A DNA stretch of 64,000 nucleotides from the NCBI GenBank assembly GCA_011526045.1, contig WYBE01000067.1, positions 1 to 64,000 of the forward strand, in the 5' to 3' direction. The notes beneath the pieces are model-generated. The model did not search any database. It saw only the letters and a program-made list of their open reading frames with translations, and was not told the origin of the DNA. A program made the position numbers and the translations under genes. Positions 1-8,046 of this stretch are shown here, in pieces (the first letter of the stretch is position 1; every line of letters starts with the position of its first letter). The stretch is from Nevskiales bacterium. GTDB taxonomy: Bacteria; Pseudomonadota; Gammaproteobacteria; Steroidobacterales; GCA-2729495.

Positions 1-96
1 CAATACGACTTAGGGTTCTTCGATCACGAGACCGAGCGCATCACCAGCGCCGAAAATCCTTTCGGTGCTAAAGTGTTACCTATGTGCCCGGAATAA
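1..96 (+). CDS. IS481-type transposase, C-terminal fragment (partial)
   Basis: The first bases are open in frame 1 and encode 31 residues ending LPMCPE before TAA at 94-96. The stretch YDLGFFDHET followed by NPFGAKVLPM resembles the extreme C-terminus of IS481/integrase-core transposases. Only the tail is in the window, so catalytic residues cannot be judged. Directly repeated 19-mers (75-93 and 100-118) overlap its end, as expected at an element terminus. tRNA-Phe follows on the other strand. The family assignment is from remembered motif similarity. Confidence 0.6.
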   Translation, partial: QYDLGFFDHETERITSAENPFGAKVLPMCPE

Positions 97-118
97 TCCG
101 TTACCGATGTGCTCGGAA
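75..118. repeat. Tandem 19-bp repeats at the presumed IS end
   Basis: GTTACCTATGTGCCCGGAA (75-93) and GTTACCGATGTGCTCGGAA (100-118) match at 17 of 19 positions with a 25-bp period. The first copy encodes the last residues of the transposase fragment. Paired sub-terminal repeats of this kind are typical transposase-binding sites, so the element boundary is probably just after 118. Confidence 0.55.
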
Positions 119-134
119 CGGACCCGGCGTGAGA

Positions 135-210
<76 letters not shown>

Positions 211-216
211 ATCCGG

Positions 217-240
217 GGTCGCGACTGGCGTCGCTCCTAC
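217..240. repeat. Solitary REP palindrome
   Basis: GGTCGCGACTGGCGTCGCTC followed by CTAC is one member of the REP family that forms the arrays at 1026, 9946 and 46349. The core GCGAC-TGGC-GTCGC can fold as a hairpin. It lies just downstream of tRNA-Phe. The rest of 241-391 shows no gene I can support. Confidence 0.8.
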
Positions 241-391
241 AGGGCTCCGACAAGGCGCCCGCGTTTCGCGGGGAGGCGCATTGTAAGCCGCCCGGGCGGC
301 GGGGCGTCAAGGCGGCGGACATTTCGGCACATACGCAGCCTTTTTTCGGGCAGACGTCGCACGAGGGAAGCCCGTACCCTGCACATGCCAG

Positions 392-433
392 GCCGGTTAG
401 CCGTGACCTGTTTATGTCTCCCGGCTAACCGGC
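392..433. repeat. 12-bp perfect inverted repeat before a small ORF
   Basis: GCCGGTTAGCCG (392-403) and CGGCTAACCGGC (422-433) are perfect inverted arms around an 18-nt loop. There is no T-tract, so it is not a standard terminator. It ends seven bases before a strong AGGAGG ribosome site (440-445), so it could act as an operator or leader hairpin. Confidence 0.6.
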
Positions 434-451
434 GGAGGCAGGAGGACGACA

Positions 452-706
452 GTGCGACTCCATGAACACCGGCTCAAGCGCGCCAGGCAGCGAGCGGCAT
501 TGGAGCATTTTGTGGAGTACGCTCGATCGGGATTAGCGGAAGTTCCCCGGGATGCGATGGCGGCGGCCCGGACCGGCAACCTGAAACCTCGTCGCGGCCT
601 GCGCCGCTCCACGCGACGGGGCAGAACCTCACCAAGTGGCCTCGGAGGGCCGAGCGCCACCGGACCGCAGATCACGGCCGCGCAGCAGTTTCGAGACAGG
701 ATCTGA
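452..706 (+). CDS. Small basic hypothetical protein
   Basis: An 84-codon ORF starts at GTG 452, six bases after a consensus AGGAGG site. It ends at 706, immediately beside the convergent yggX stop at 707. The product is Arg-rich (RRGLRRSTRRGR) with no motif or membrane segment I recognise. The good ribosome site and exact abutment argue for a gene; the low-complexity composition and lack of recognisable relatives argue against one. No function is assigned. Confidence 0.35.
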   Translation: MRLHEHRLKRARQRAALEHFVEYARSGLAEVPRDAMAAARTGNLKPRRGLRRSTRRGRTSPSGLGGPSATGPQITAAQQFRDRI

Positions 707-973
707 TTAGGTCGGCTTGTAATCCGGCGGCGCCTCGGAGCCGCCGCCGAAGAAGAACTTCTCCATCTCGGCTTCGAGAAACTGCCGCGCCTTGGGCTCG
801 ATGGGGGTGAGGCGGTACTCATTAATAAGCATGGTCTGGTGGCCGAGCCATTTCTGCCAGCCCTGCTTGCTGACGTTCTCGAAGATGCGCTTGCCGAGCG
901 CACCCGGGTAGGGAACGTAATCGAGGCCGTCGGCTTCGGTGCCGAGAAGGATGCAATGAACTTTTCGGGGCAT
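707..973 (-). CDS. yggX: Fe(2+)-trafficking / oxidative protection protein YggX
   Basis: Encodes 88 residues with the YggX hallmarks: an N-terminal [11 protein letters not shown] segment carrying the conserved Cys, then [19 protein letters not shown] and a C-terminal [10 protein letters not shown]. The family is a small cytosolic protein linked to iron handling and repair of oxidised Fe-S clusters. The length is normal. The ATG at 973 is chosen because the longer ORF upstream is only REP-array sequence. It lies downstream of asmA and mutY on the same strand, as in many gammaproteobacteria, although here an array has expanded between mutY and yggX. Confidence 0.95.
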   Translation of the reverse strand: MPRKVHCILLGTEADGLDYVPYPGALGKRIFENVSKQGWQKWLGHQTMLINEYRLTPIEPKARQFLEAEMEKFFFGGGSEAPPDYKPT

Positions 974-1025
974 GAGTCGTTCCGGTTGGTCGCGATTCGT
1001 TGCCAGCGTGCGTCCGGACGTGGGG

Positions 1026-1460
1026 TCGCGGCTTGCGCCGCTCCTACATCCCTGCATTCCGGCGTGGCGCGGATGCGGGATCGCGGCTTGCGCCGCTCCT
1101 ACATCCCTGCGTTCCGGCGTGGCGCGGATGCGGGATCGCGGCTTGCGCCGCTCCTACACGCCTTCGTTCCGGCGTGGCGCGGGTGCGGGATCGCGGCTTG
1201 CGCCGCTCCTACATCCCTGCGTTCCGGCGTGGCGCGGATGCGGGATCGCGGCTTGCGCGGCTCCTACAACCCTGCGTTCCGGCGTGGCGCGGACGCGGGG
1301 TCGCGGCTTGCGCCGCTCCTACATCCCTTCGTTCCGGCGTGGCGCGGATGCGGGATCGCGGCTTGCGCCGCTCCTACATCCCTGCGTTCCGGCGTGGCGC
1401 GGATGCGGGATCGCGGCTTGCGCGGCTCCTGCTCTTGTAGGAGCGACGCCAGTCGCGACC
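1026..1460. repeat. REP array A: eight 55-bp direct units plus inverted cap
   Basis: The REP core TCGCGGCTTGCGCCGCTCCT begins at 1026, 1081, 1136, 1191, 1246, 1301, 1356 and 1411, an exact 55-bp period. The linkers are near-identical (CCCTGCGTTCCGGCGTGGCG). Each core can fold GCGGC-TTGC-GCCGC. The array ends with a single REP in the opposite orientation (1437-1460). Units differ by a few substitutions, so they are not freshly duplicated. The array fills the mutY-yggX gap, overlaps the 3' end of mutY, and creates long spurious forward ORFs. Confidence 0.95.
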
Positions 1461-2540
1461 CACCGCCGCAATCAACTTCGTGACCGGCGCTGGGAGACCC
1501 ACCTTCGCAGGCTGCCCGACGTTATACCAGAGCTGGCGGTCGCCATCCAAAGCGCATGCGGCAGGCGCGGCCGCGAGCTCGACTTCGACCGGTGTCATAT
1601 CGAGGTCGAAGTGCGTGAACGCGTGGCGCAGGACGGGCCGCACGTGCAGCCGCTGCGGCGCCTGGCCGAAGCGCTGCGAGCACCAGCCGCGCACCTCGTC
1701 GAGCGCGGCGACCTCCGGCAGCCCCCAGAGCCCGCCCCAGATGCCGTCGTCAGGGCGTTTCTCGAGCAATACCTGCGTGCCGCCGGTGCGCACCAGCATG
1801 ACGACGGTCGCGCGCTGCGCCCGCGCGCGTCGCGGTTTCGCGGCCGGCAGCTGCTCGGCCACGCCCGCGTGCCGCGCTTCGCAGGACTCCGCAAGCGGGC
1901 AACGCCTGCAGGCGGGATTGCGGCGCGTGCAGAGCGTGGCGCCGAGATCCATGATCGCCTGCGTGTAGGCACCGGCCCGCGCGGCGGGCGTGTTCGCGTC
2001 GGCGAGTTCCCACAGCCGGCGCAGCACCGGCGCCGACGCGAGCGAGCCTTCAACCCGATACAGCCGCGCGAGCACGCGCTTCACGTTACCGTCCAGGATC
2101 GGATAGCGCTGGCCGGTGGCGAGCGCGAGGATGGCGCCGGCGGTGGAGCGGCCGATGCCGGGCAGGGCGGCGAGCGCCGCAAACGTGGCCGGCACGACGC
2201 CGCCGTGTTCGTCGCGCACGCAGCGCGCCGCGCGGTGCAGGTGGCGCGCGCGGCTGTAGTAGCCAAGCCCCGACCAGGCGTGGAGCACTTCGTCGGCGCA
2301 CGCATCCGCCAGCGCCACCACATCGGGAAAGCTCGCGATGAAGGGCTCGTAGTAGCGCTCGACGGTCGCGACCTGTGTTTGCTGCAGCATGATCTCGGAG
2401 ACCCACACGCGGTACGCCGTGGGGTTTTTCTGCCAGGGCAGGTCGCGGCGGCCGTGGCGATCCCACCACTGGAGAAGCGGCGCGGCAACGGCCGGAGTCG
2501 GTACGGCTCCTTCTGGTGGCTGTGCGCGTGGGCGTGCCAT
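1374..2540 (-). CDS. mutY: Adenine DNA glycosylase MutY
   Basis: Removes adenine mispaired with 8-oxoguanine or guanine in base-excision repair. The 388 residues show the HhH-glycosylase fold: catalytic Glu in WVSEIMLQQTQV (~residue 49), the helix-hairpin-helix LPGIGRSTAGAI, catalytic Asp in YTQAIMDLGATLC, and the Fe-S cluster ligands in CTRRNPACRRCPLAESC. A C-terminal NUDIX-like 8-oxoG recognition domain follows. The normal domain ends near residue 362. The last ~26 residues (DWRRSYKSRSRASRD...) are encoded by REP array A, and the TAG stop at 1374-1376 lies in a REP unit. It is 33 bp downstream of asmA, probably co-transcribed. Confidence 0.96.
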   Translation of the reverse strand: MARPRAQPPEGAVPTPAVAAPLLQWWDRHGRRDLPWQKNPTAYRVWVSEIMLQQTQVATVERYYEPFIASFPDVVALADACADEVLHAWSGLGYYSRARHLHRAARCVRDEHGGVVPATFAALAALPGIGRSTAGAILALATGQRYPILDGNVKRVLARLYRVEGSLASAPVLRRLWELADANTPAARAGAYTQAIMDLGATLCTRRNPACRRCPLAESCEARHAGVAEQLPAAKPRRARAQRATVVMLVRTGGTQVLLEKRPDDGIWGGLWGLPEVAALDEVRGWCSQRFGQAPQRLHVRPVLRHAFTHFDLDMTPVEVELAAAPAACALDGDRQLWYNVGQPAKVGLPAPVTKLIAAVGRDWRRSYKSRSRASRDPASAPRRNAGM

Positions 2541-2573
2541 TCAGTCGTGGCTGCCGCCGCTCCTACGGTGTGC

Positions 2574-5009
2574 TCACGGTGTCTGCTTGAGCAGATCGCG
2601 CAGGCCGCGCTTGAGGATGTCGCGCGGCTTTTCTTCCTTCGGCGGCTGCTCCGCGGGCGCGGCCGGCTCGCCGGTCGCTTCGCCCTCGGCGGGCGCTGCG
2701 CCTTCGGCTGGCGCGGGCTTTTCGCCAAGCTTCTCGAGCAGCCGGTCCTTCAGCTTCTGCGTGGCCGCGGGGATGACGAGATTCTTGAGATCCACGCTGA
2801 CCTTCGGCTTGTCGGTGGCGCCCTTGAGCGTGAGCGGAATGGTGACGCCTTTAAGATCCTTGATGCTGCTGCCGTCCTCGAAGGTCGGCGTCTCGAACAC
2901 CTGCGCCAGGAGCTTGAAGTCCATCGTCGGGTCCACGAGCCCGAGCGCGCCGCTGCCGCTGAGGCGGATGAACGGGATCTCGGCGAGCAGCCGCTCGGCG
3001 CGCAGTTGCCCGTCGCTGAGCGTCCCGGCGAGTTCCATCGCGTTGAAGCCCGTCTGCGGTTTGGCCGGCGCCGCCGGCGGCGCGTCGCCCCGGATCATCG
3101 CGCGCGCCCGCCGGATCTCGTACCAGAGATCGGTGCCGAGCCACGCGCCGTCGGCGACGTTGACCGCGATGCTGCCGGCGAGCGTTTGCAGCAGCGCCTC
3201 CGTGCTATTGCCGGTGCCACTCGCGTTGATGCGGCCGCTCAGCGCACCGGTCAGCTTGCCGGTGTCGAAGAGTTCCTGCAGCGCGGGTGCGACCTGCAGG
3301 TCGGTCAACTGCTGATCCAGGGTGAGCTTCGCAGTCGGGCCGGTCGCATCCACGCTGACGGAACCGCGGAACTGCCCGCCGAAGACCTGCGCCGCGAGCG
3401 GGTCGAGCCGCAGCCGCCCGGCGTCGGCGCGCACGGTGGCGCTGACGTCGGCGAGCTTCATCTTCGAGACGACGAGTTGCCCCACCGCCACGCGCCCGTC
3501 GAGACGCAGGTCGCGGAGCGTCTCCACCGGGATGTCGTCCTCCACGGGTGACGGCGCAGCGCCGCCACCACTCGCGCCGCCGCCCGCCTCGGCGGCAGCT
3601 TCCGGCGCGAGGTAGCGGTCGAGGTCGAGCGCATCGAGCGTCACGTCGAAGCGGGTGAGTGGCTTCGCGAAGCCGTCGAGCGCGAGCCGACCGGTGATGC
3701 GGGTCTGGTCGAGCTGGAGGTCGAGCTTGCCGAGCTCGAGCGAATCCTTGCCGAGCGCCCAGTCGGCGCTGCCGGCGAAGCGGGTGAGCACCGACGAATC
3801 CGCGGTCGGCGGGACCGGCTGCTGCAGCACCGCCAGTACGCTGCGCGGCGAGAGCGGGTCGAGCTTCATCGTGCCCTTCAGCGCCGCACCGTTGCCGGCG
3901 ATGCGGCCGTTCGCCGTCAACGCGAGCTTCGCGCCGAGCCCGTTCACATCTGCGCTCAGCGCCGCGACGCTGCCCCACAGTTTGTCCACGTCGAGCGCCA
4001 CGGCGCCAGCCTTCACGCTGGCGCTGATGGTGTCGCCCGGGATGCCCTTGCCGCTGATCGTCGTCGTGACGTCGAGCTTCGGCAGCATGAGCTCGGTGCT
4101 CTTGCCCACCGAGACCCGCGCATCGCCGGCGATGAAGCTGCCCTCCGCGTCGCCGGCGAGCGCATGGAGCCCCGGCAGCGTGAACTCGCCCTCGAGGCTG
4201 CGGAACTGCAGCACCGTGTCTTCCTTCGCCTCGATCGCGAGCTCGGCTGCGCCGAGCACCGCCCGGAGATTCTTCGCCGGAATGGCCGCGCCCGACGCCT
4301 CGACGTCGATGCGCGGCTTCGCGAGCGTCAGCGTGGTGAACGCCGGATCGATCCTCGCCGCAGCGTTGACCGCGAGCCGGCCGGTCGTGCCGTCGGTTTC
4401 ATCGGTGAGCTTCGTCGTGAGCGACAGGTCGAAGGGTGCGCCGGCCATCAGCTCCCCGGTGCTCAGCTCGAGGTCTTCCGCGAGATACTTCGACTGCTCC
4501 TGCTCGTCGCGGTAGCTCACGCGCCCGTTGCGGATCGCGAGGCCCGCCACCGCCAACCGCGTTGCGCCGGATGCACCGCCGGCCGAGGCAGCCGCGCTCT
4601 GCTCCGTGCTGCCGAACTCCCAGTTGGCCGCGCCATCGGCGCGCACCAGCAGGTCGGCGTTCAGCCCATCGAGGCGTACCGTGCCGATCTCCACTTCCCG
4701 GCGCGTGATCAGCGGCCAGAGCTTCAGGCTGAGTGCAGCGGATGCCACGCGCGCGAACTCGCCCTCCGGGAAGCCCGGCGGATTGCCGAGCGCAGCGCGC
4801 TCGACCGTGATCGCGCAACAGGGGAAGAGATTGAGCCCGAGCTCGCCCTCGAGTGTCAGCGTGCGCCCGGTCGCCCGTTGCACCTGCTCGGCGATGATCG
4901 GCCGGTAGTTTTCCGGATCGACGAGCAGCGTGACCGCAAACGCAAGCAGGAGCGCCAGCAGCACCACCGCGCCGACGATGCCGAGGAGAACACGCAGGAG
5001 GATTTTCAT
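2574..5009 (-). CDS. asmA: AsmA family envelope protein
   Basis: An 811-residue protein with an N-terminal membrane anchor (MKILLRVLLGIVGAVVLLAL). An AsmA N-terminal domain follows (LVDPENYRPIIAEQVQRATG, then LTLEGELGLNLFPC) and a long beta-rich repeat region ending in the AsmA C-terminal domain. AsmA proteins are thought to bridge inner and outer membranes and affect lipid or outer-membrane homeostasis. The C-terminal ~60 residues are rich in Ala, Pro and Glu. The ATG at 5009 is preferred because the upstream extension is Arg/Cys-rich and precedes the obvious signal anchor. It is first in the asmA-mutY-yggX group. No gene is seen in 5010-5223. Confidence 0.9.
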   Translation of the reverse strand: MKILLRVLLGIVGAVVLLALLLAFAVTLLVDPENYRPIIAEQVQRATGRTLTLEGELGLNLFPCCAITVERAALGNPPGFPEGEFARVASAALSLKLWPLITRREVEIGTVRLDGLNADLLVRADGAANWEFGSTEQSAAASAGGASGATRLAVAGLAIRNGRVSYRDEQEQSKYLAEDLELSTGELMAGAPFDLSLTTKLTDETDGTTGRLAVNAAARIDPAFTTLTLAKPRIDVEASGAAIPAKNLRAVLGAAELAIEAKEDTVLQFRSLEGEFTLPGLHALAGDAEGSFIAGDARVSVGKSTELMLPKLDVTTTISGKGIPGDTISASVKAGAVALDVDKLWGSVAALSADVNGLGAKLALTANGRIAGNGAALKGTMKLDPLSPRSVLAVLQQPVPPTADSSVLTRFAGSADWALGKDSLELGKLDLQLDQTRITGRLALDGFAKPLTRFDVTLDALDLDRYLAPEAAAEAGGGASGGGAAPSPVEDDIPVETLRDLRLDGRVAVGQLVVSKMKLADVSATVRADAGRLRLDPLAAQVFGGQFRGSVSVDATGPTAKLTLDQQLTDLQVAPALQELFDTGKLTGALSGRINASGTGNSTEALLQTLAGSIAVNVADGAWLGTDLWYEIRRARAMIRGDAPPAAPAKPQTGFNAMELAGTLSDGQLRAERLLAEIPFIRLSGSGALGLVDPTMDFKLLAQVFETPTFEDGSSIKDLKGVTIPLTLKGATDKPKVSVDLKNLVIPAATQKLKDRLLEKLGEKPAPAEGAAPAEGEATGEPAAPAEQPPKEEKPRDILKRGLRDLLKQTP

Positions 5010-5223
5010 CGGGCTATTACAGCATCCCCGCGGAGGTCTGCAAAGCCGCGGACGGCAGGCCACGAAACGGCAGGCGGTCACCTGCCGGCATCGGTCACTT
5101 CAGCCGTTGTTGCGTCGGCTCAAACGGGTGTCGGAACGGCGCTTCCCGGGAATCCGGGATTCGATGGTGTGTGACCGCGGACTACGTCGGCGCAGCAGTC
5201 TTGAGATGGGTCCGGGACAGGTG

Positions 5224-5679
5224 TCAGCAGCCGCTCGTCTGCAACTGTACCGTGGGCTCCACGCGGGACGTTTCCGGTGGCGTATAGCGAACGCTGCAGT
5301 GCTCGCCGGCGTCGCTCGCGCGATGCCGCCAGGTGCCCCGGGCGTGGCGAAACGCCATGACCTCCGAAGGCTCCAGCAACAGATCGAGGTCGGCCGCCGC
5401 GGGATAGCCGTTGACCATGCGCACGCGCCCGCGCGCGGTGTCGAGCCCTGCCGGCTCGCCCCGCGCCTGCCACTGCGCGTGACCGAAGGCCGCCGCGCCG
5501 CGGACGCTGCCGGCGAGCGCGTTGACCTCGGCGCGGTACGCCGCGCTGGTCATGCTTTGCTGGCGCGGCACCGCCACCGCCGCCAGCATGCCGAGGCAGG
5601 CCACCACCAGCACGACATCGAGCCGCCCGATCCGGACGCCTCGTCCCGTGCCTGTCGTGTCGTGCTGAACCTGCGCCAA
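5224..5679 (-). CDS. MSHA-like type IV pilin-related protein with degenerate prepilin signal
   Basis: Encodes 151 residues from a TTG start. The segment LDVVLVVACLGMLAAVAVPR matches the hydrophobic N-terminal helix of type IV pilins. It is followed by the MSHA-pilin pattern EVNALAGSVRGAAAFGHAQW, then RMVNGYPAA, and a C-terminal Cys pair (HCSVRY ... TSGC). The usual Gly-Phe cleavage site and Glu5 are not intact: by alignment the region reads RIGRLD, with Asp at the Glu5 position. It may be a minor pilin or an unprocessed relative. It overlaps the upstream gene by 130 bp, so the true start is uncertain. Confidence 0.65.
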   Translation of the reverse strand: MAQVQHDTTGTGRGVRIGRLDVVLVVACLGMLAAVAVPRQQSMTSAAYRAEVNALAGSVRGAAAFGHAQWQARGEPAGLDTARGRVRMVNGYPAAADLDLLLEPSEVMAFRHARGTWRHRASDAGEHCSVRYTPPETSRVEPTVQLQTSGC

Positions 5680-6089
5680 CGCCGCTGCTCCGTCGTCTGC
5701 GAGGCTGCACTGTGCAATGTCGGCAGGTCGTGAACCGTGACCGGTTCCTCAATCGCAGCGGCTGGCGCGGCGAGCCGGCGCTCGAGCCTGCGCCGCCTGC
5801 CCGCTGCGACCCACGGCGTGATGATGAGTACCGGCAGGCATTGCACCGCATCGCGCGCCGCACCGCGCAGGTCCAGTGTCCAGACGAGGATCTGCGCCGC
5901 GAGCGTTGCCGCCGCAAAGACCAGCGCGGCCTTCCAGAACCCGCCGTCGAGCAGTGCGGCCGCGGCGGTTGCGGCATCGTGTCGCAGCCGCTCGTGCCAG
6001 GGCAGCGCGCGGTAGCCCGCGATCTCGTCGCGCCCGGACAGGGCCCGCCAGCCGCCCGCCCAGTACCGGAGTGTCCTGCGAGATTGCAT
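5550..6089 (-). CDS. Hypothetical membrane protein preceding the pilin-like gene
   Basis: A 179-codon ORF from ATG 6089. Residues 1-130 look like protein: WHERLRHDAATAAAALLDGGFWKA, then two likely membrane segments (ALVFAAATLAAQILVWTLDL and AVQCLPVLIITPWVAA). The last ~45 codons run over the pilin-like gene in another frame and look like shadow sequence (SCWWWPASACWRRW). Either the genes truly overlap or a frameshift has removed an earlier stop. I do not recognise a family. The pairing with a pilin-like gene suggests an assembly or anchoring role, which is inference only. Confidence 0.45.
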   Translation of the reverse strand: MQSRRTLRYWAGGWRALSGRDEIAGYRALPWHERLRHDAATAAAALLDGGFWKAALVFAAATLAAQILVWTLDLRGAARDAVQCLPVLIITPWVAAGRRRRLERRLAAPAAAIEEPVTVHDLPTLHSAASQTTEQRRWRRFSTTRQARDEASGSGGSMSCWWWPASACWRRWRCRASKA

Positions 6090-6304
6090 GACGCCATGAC
6101 AACCGCTGGCGCCTCGGGGTGAAAGCCGCGAATCCGGTGCGTGCCGGGGGAAATGATTTGCGGCAGGTCTTTGCCGCCCGATCGAAATATGTGAAACCGT
6201 TCGCGGGAGCCGGCTCGCGCCACGGTTAGCCTGTAGCGCCGTAGAACTCCGACGGTCGCGCGAGAAAGGGGTTCGGCCGCGAGTGCGGCCAAGCCAACGA
6301 ACCC

Positions 6305-8041
6305 ATGAAGCTGTTGCTGGTCGAGGACAATCCGGACGACGCCGCGTTCCTCGGTGCCTCGCTGCGGCGGCAGCAGGCGACCGATGTCGCCCTCGTGCAC
6401 GTCAGTTCACTCGCGGAAGCGGCCGCCCGGCTCGCCGCCGAGAGCTTCGACGTAGTGCTGCTCGACCTCAACCTGCCCGACGCGCACGGGCTCGCCTGCG
6501 TGGACGCGATCCAGGCGGTGAACGAGCGGCTGCCAATCGTCGTGCTCTCCGGCCAGGACAACGAGGAGTTCGCGGTGAGCATCCTCAACCGCGGCGTGCA
6601 GGATTACCTCGTGAAGTGGGAGGGCCAGGGACGCACCATCCTGCGCTCGATCCGCTACGCGATCGAGCGCAAGCGCTCCGAGATCCGCCTCAACCACCTC
6701 GCGCAGTTCGACCCGCTGACCGAGATCGGCAACCGGCAGTATTTCCACGACCAGCTCCAGCGCGCGACCTCACGGGCACGGCGCGAAGGCGGGCGCGTGG
6801 CGCTGTTCTTCCTCGACGTGGACCAGTTCAAGGTGGTGAACGACACCCTCGGCCACCACGCCGGCGACCAGCTCCTGCAGGAGGTCGCGCAGCGGCTCTC
6901 CAGCCAGGTGCGCTCCGGCGACATCATGGCGCGGCTCGGCGGCGACGAGTTCGCGATCCTGATGGAGGGCGTCGGCAACGTGGTCGATGCCGCGGCCGTC
7001 GCCCAGCAACTGCTCGAGGTGGTCGGCGCGCCGTTCGCCATAGACGGGCATCAGATCAACGTCACGACCAGCATCGGCATCACGTTCTACCCGACCGACA
7101 ACAGCGACCCCGCGCGGTTGATCAAGAACGCCGACATCGCCATGTACCAGGCGAAGGACTCCGGCCGCAACAACTTCAAGTTCTTCACCGAGCGCATGCA
7201 CACCGAGCTGGTGGAGTACCACGAGCTCGAGCGTGACATCGCCGCGGCCATGCGCGCCCAGCAGTTCCGCCTCGCCTTCCAGCCGAAGGTGAACCTCATC
7301 AACCGCCGCCTGCAGGGCCTCGAGGCGCTGCTGCGCTGGACCTGCCCGAAGCGCGGCGAGGTCAGCCCCTCCAGGTTCATTCCCGTCGCCGAGACCAGCG
7401 GGCACATCGTGCCGCTCGGTTACTGGGTGCTCGACAGCGTCTGCGAGGCGCTGCGTCGCTGGCAGAGCGAGGGGCTGCCGCTGGTGCCCGTATCCGTCAA
7501 CGTCTCCACCCGGCAGTTCCAGCAGGCGGATTTCCACAAGCGGGTCGCGCAGAGTCTCGCGCGCCACCACATCGATCCGCGGCTCATCGAGCTCGAGATG
7601 ACCGAGGGCCTGTTGATGGAAGACACCGAAGCCGCCCATCGCGCGCTGCGCCAGCTGAAGGATCTCGGCGTGCGCATCTCCATCGACGACTTCGGCACGG
7701 GCCACTCCTGCCTGAGCTACCTGCGCCGCTTCCCGATCGACGTGCTGAAGATCGACCGTTCGTTCGTGCACGAGGTCGGCGAGAGCGAGGACAGCCGCAT
7801 CATCATCGACGCGATCATCTCGCTCGCGCGCAGCCTCAAGCTCGACACGGTGGCCGAGGGCGTCGAGACCAACGCCCAGCTCGACTTCCTGCTGGAGCGC
7901 GGCTGCCACGTCGCCCAGGGTTACCTCTTCGGCGTACCGATGTCGGTGAGCGACGTCGAGCCGCTGCTGGGCGAGCTGCGCGATGACACCGGGCTCACCT
8001 GCTCCCTGCCGCTGCCGGCCGCAGTGGGCGAACGAGGCTGA
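6305..8041 (+). CDS. Response regulator with GGDEF and EAL domains
   Basis: Encodes 578 residues. REC domain (1-120) with acidic pocket EDNPDD, phospho-acceptor Asp54 in VVLLDLNLPD and Lys in YLVKW. The GGDEF domain (about 150-295) has intact RLGGDEF. The EAL domain (about 305-560) has LEALLRW, NVSTRQF, IDDFGTG and KIDRSFV. Both the cyclase and phosphodiesterase motifs are intact, so net activity on c-di-GMP cannot be predicted. It is five bases upstream of the histidine kinase and heads a three-gene signalling operon. The ATG at 6305 begins exactly at the REC first strand; the ribosome site is weak. Confidence 0.93.
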   Translation: MKLLLVEDNPDDAAFLGASLRRQQATDVALVHVSSLAEAAARLAAESFDVVLLDLNLPDAHGLACVDAIQAVNERLPIVVLSGQDNEEFAVSILNRGVQDYLVKWEGQGRTILRSIRYAIERKRSEIRLNHLAQFDPLTEIGNRQYFHDQLQRATSRARREGGRVALFFLDVDQFKVVNDTLGHHAGDQLLQEVAQRLSSQVRSGDIMARLGGDEFAILMEGVGNVVDAAAVAQQLLEVVGAPFAIDGHQINVTTSIGITFYPTDNSDPARLIKNADIAMYQAKDSGRNNFKFFTERMHTELVEYHELERDIAAAMRAQQFRLAFQPKVNLINRRLQGLEALLRWTCPKRGEVSPSRFIPVAETSGHIVPLGYWVLDSVCEALRRWQSEGLPLVPVSVNVSTRQFQQADFHKRVAQSLARHHIDPRLIELEMTEGLLMEDTEAAHRALRQLKDLGVRISIDDFGTGHSCLSYLRRFPIDVLKIDRSFVHEVGESEDSRIIIDAIISLARSLKLDTVAEGVETNAQLDFLLERGCHVAQGYLFGVPMSVSDVEPLLGELRDDTGLTCSLPLPAAVGERG

Positions 8042-8046
8042 CCACC

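Noticed and set aside
412-903. Minus-strand 163-codon ORF
   Set aside because: It overlaps yggX in another frame, is Arg/Ser-rich and has no ribosome site.
972-3551. 859-codon forward ORF, with companion forward ORFs at 839-1483 and 1000-1440
   Set aside because: They are read through REP array A, where all forward frames are open, and then antisense to mutY and asmA. The peptides are Arg/Ala/Gly repeats of the REP unit.
5120-6400. 426-codon minus-strand ORF
   Set aside because: It spans intergenic DNA and the antisense of two real genes. It has a basic, low-complexity composition and no domain.
6770-7909. 379-codon minus-strand ORF opposite the GGDEF-EAL gene
   Set aside because: Antisense shadow of a high-GC gene whose forward frame has complete conserved motifs.
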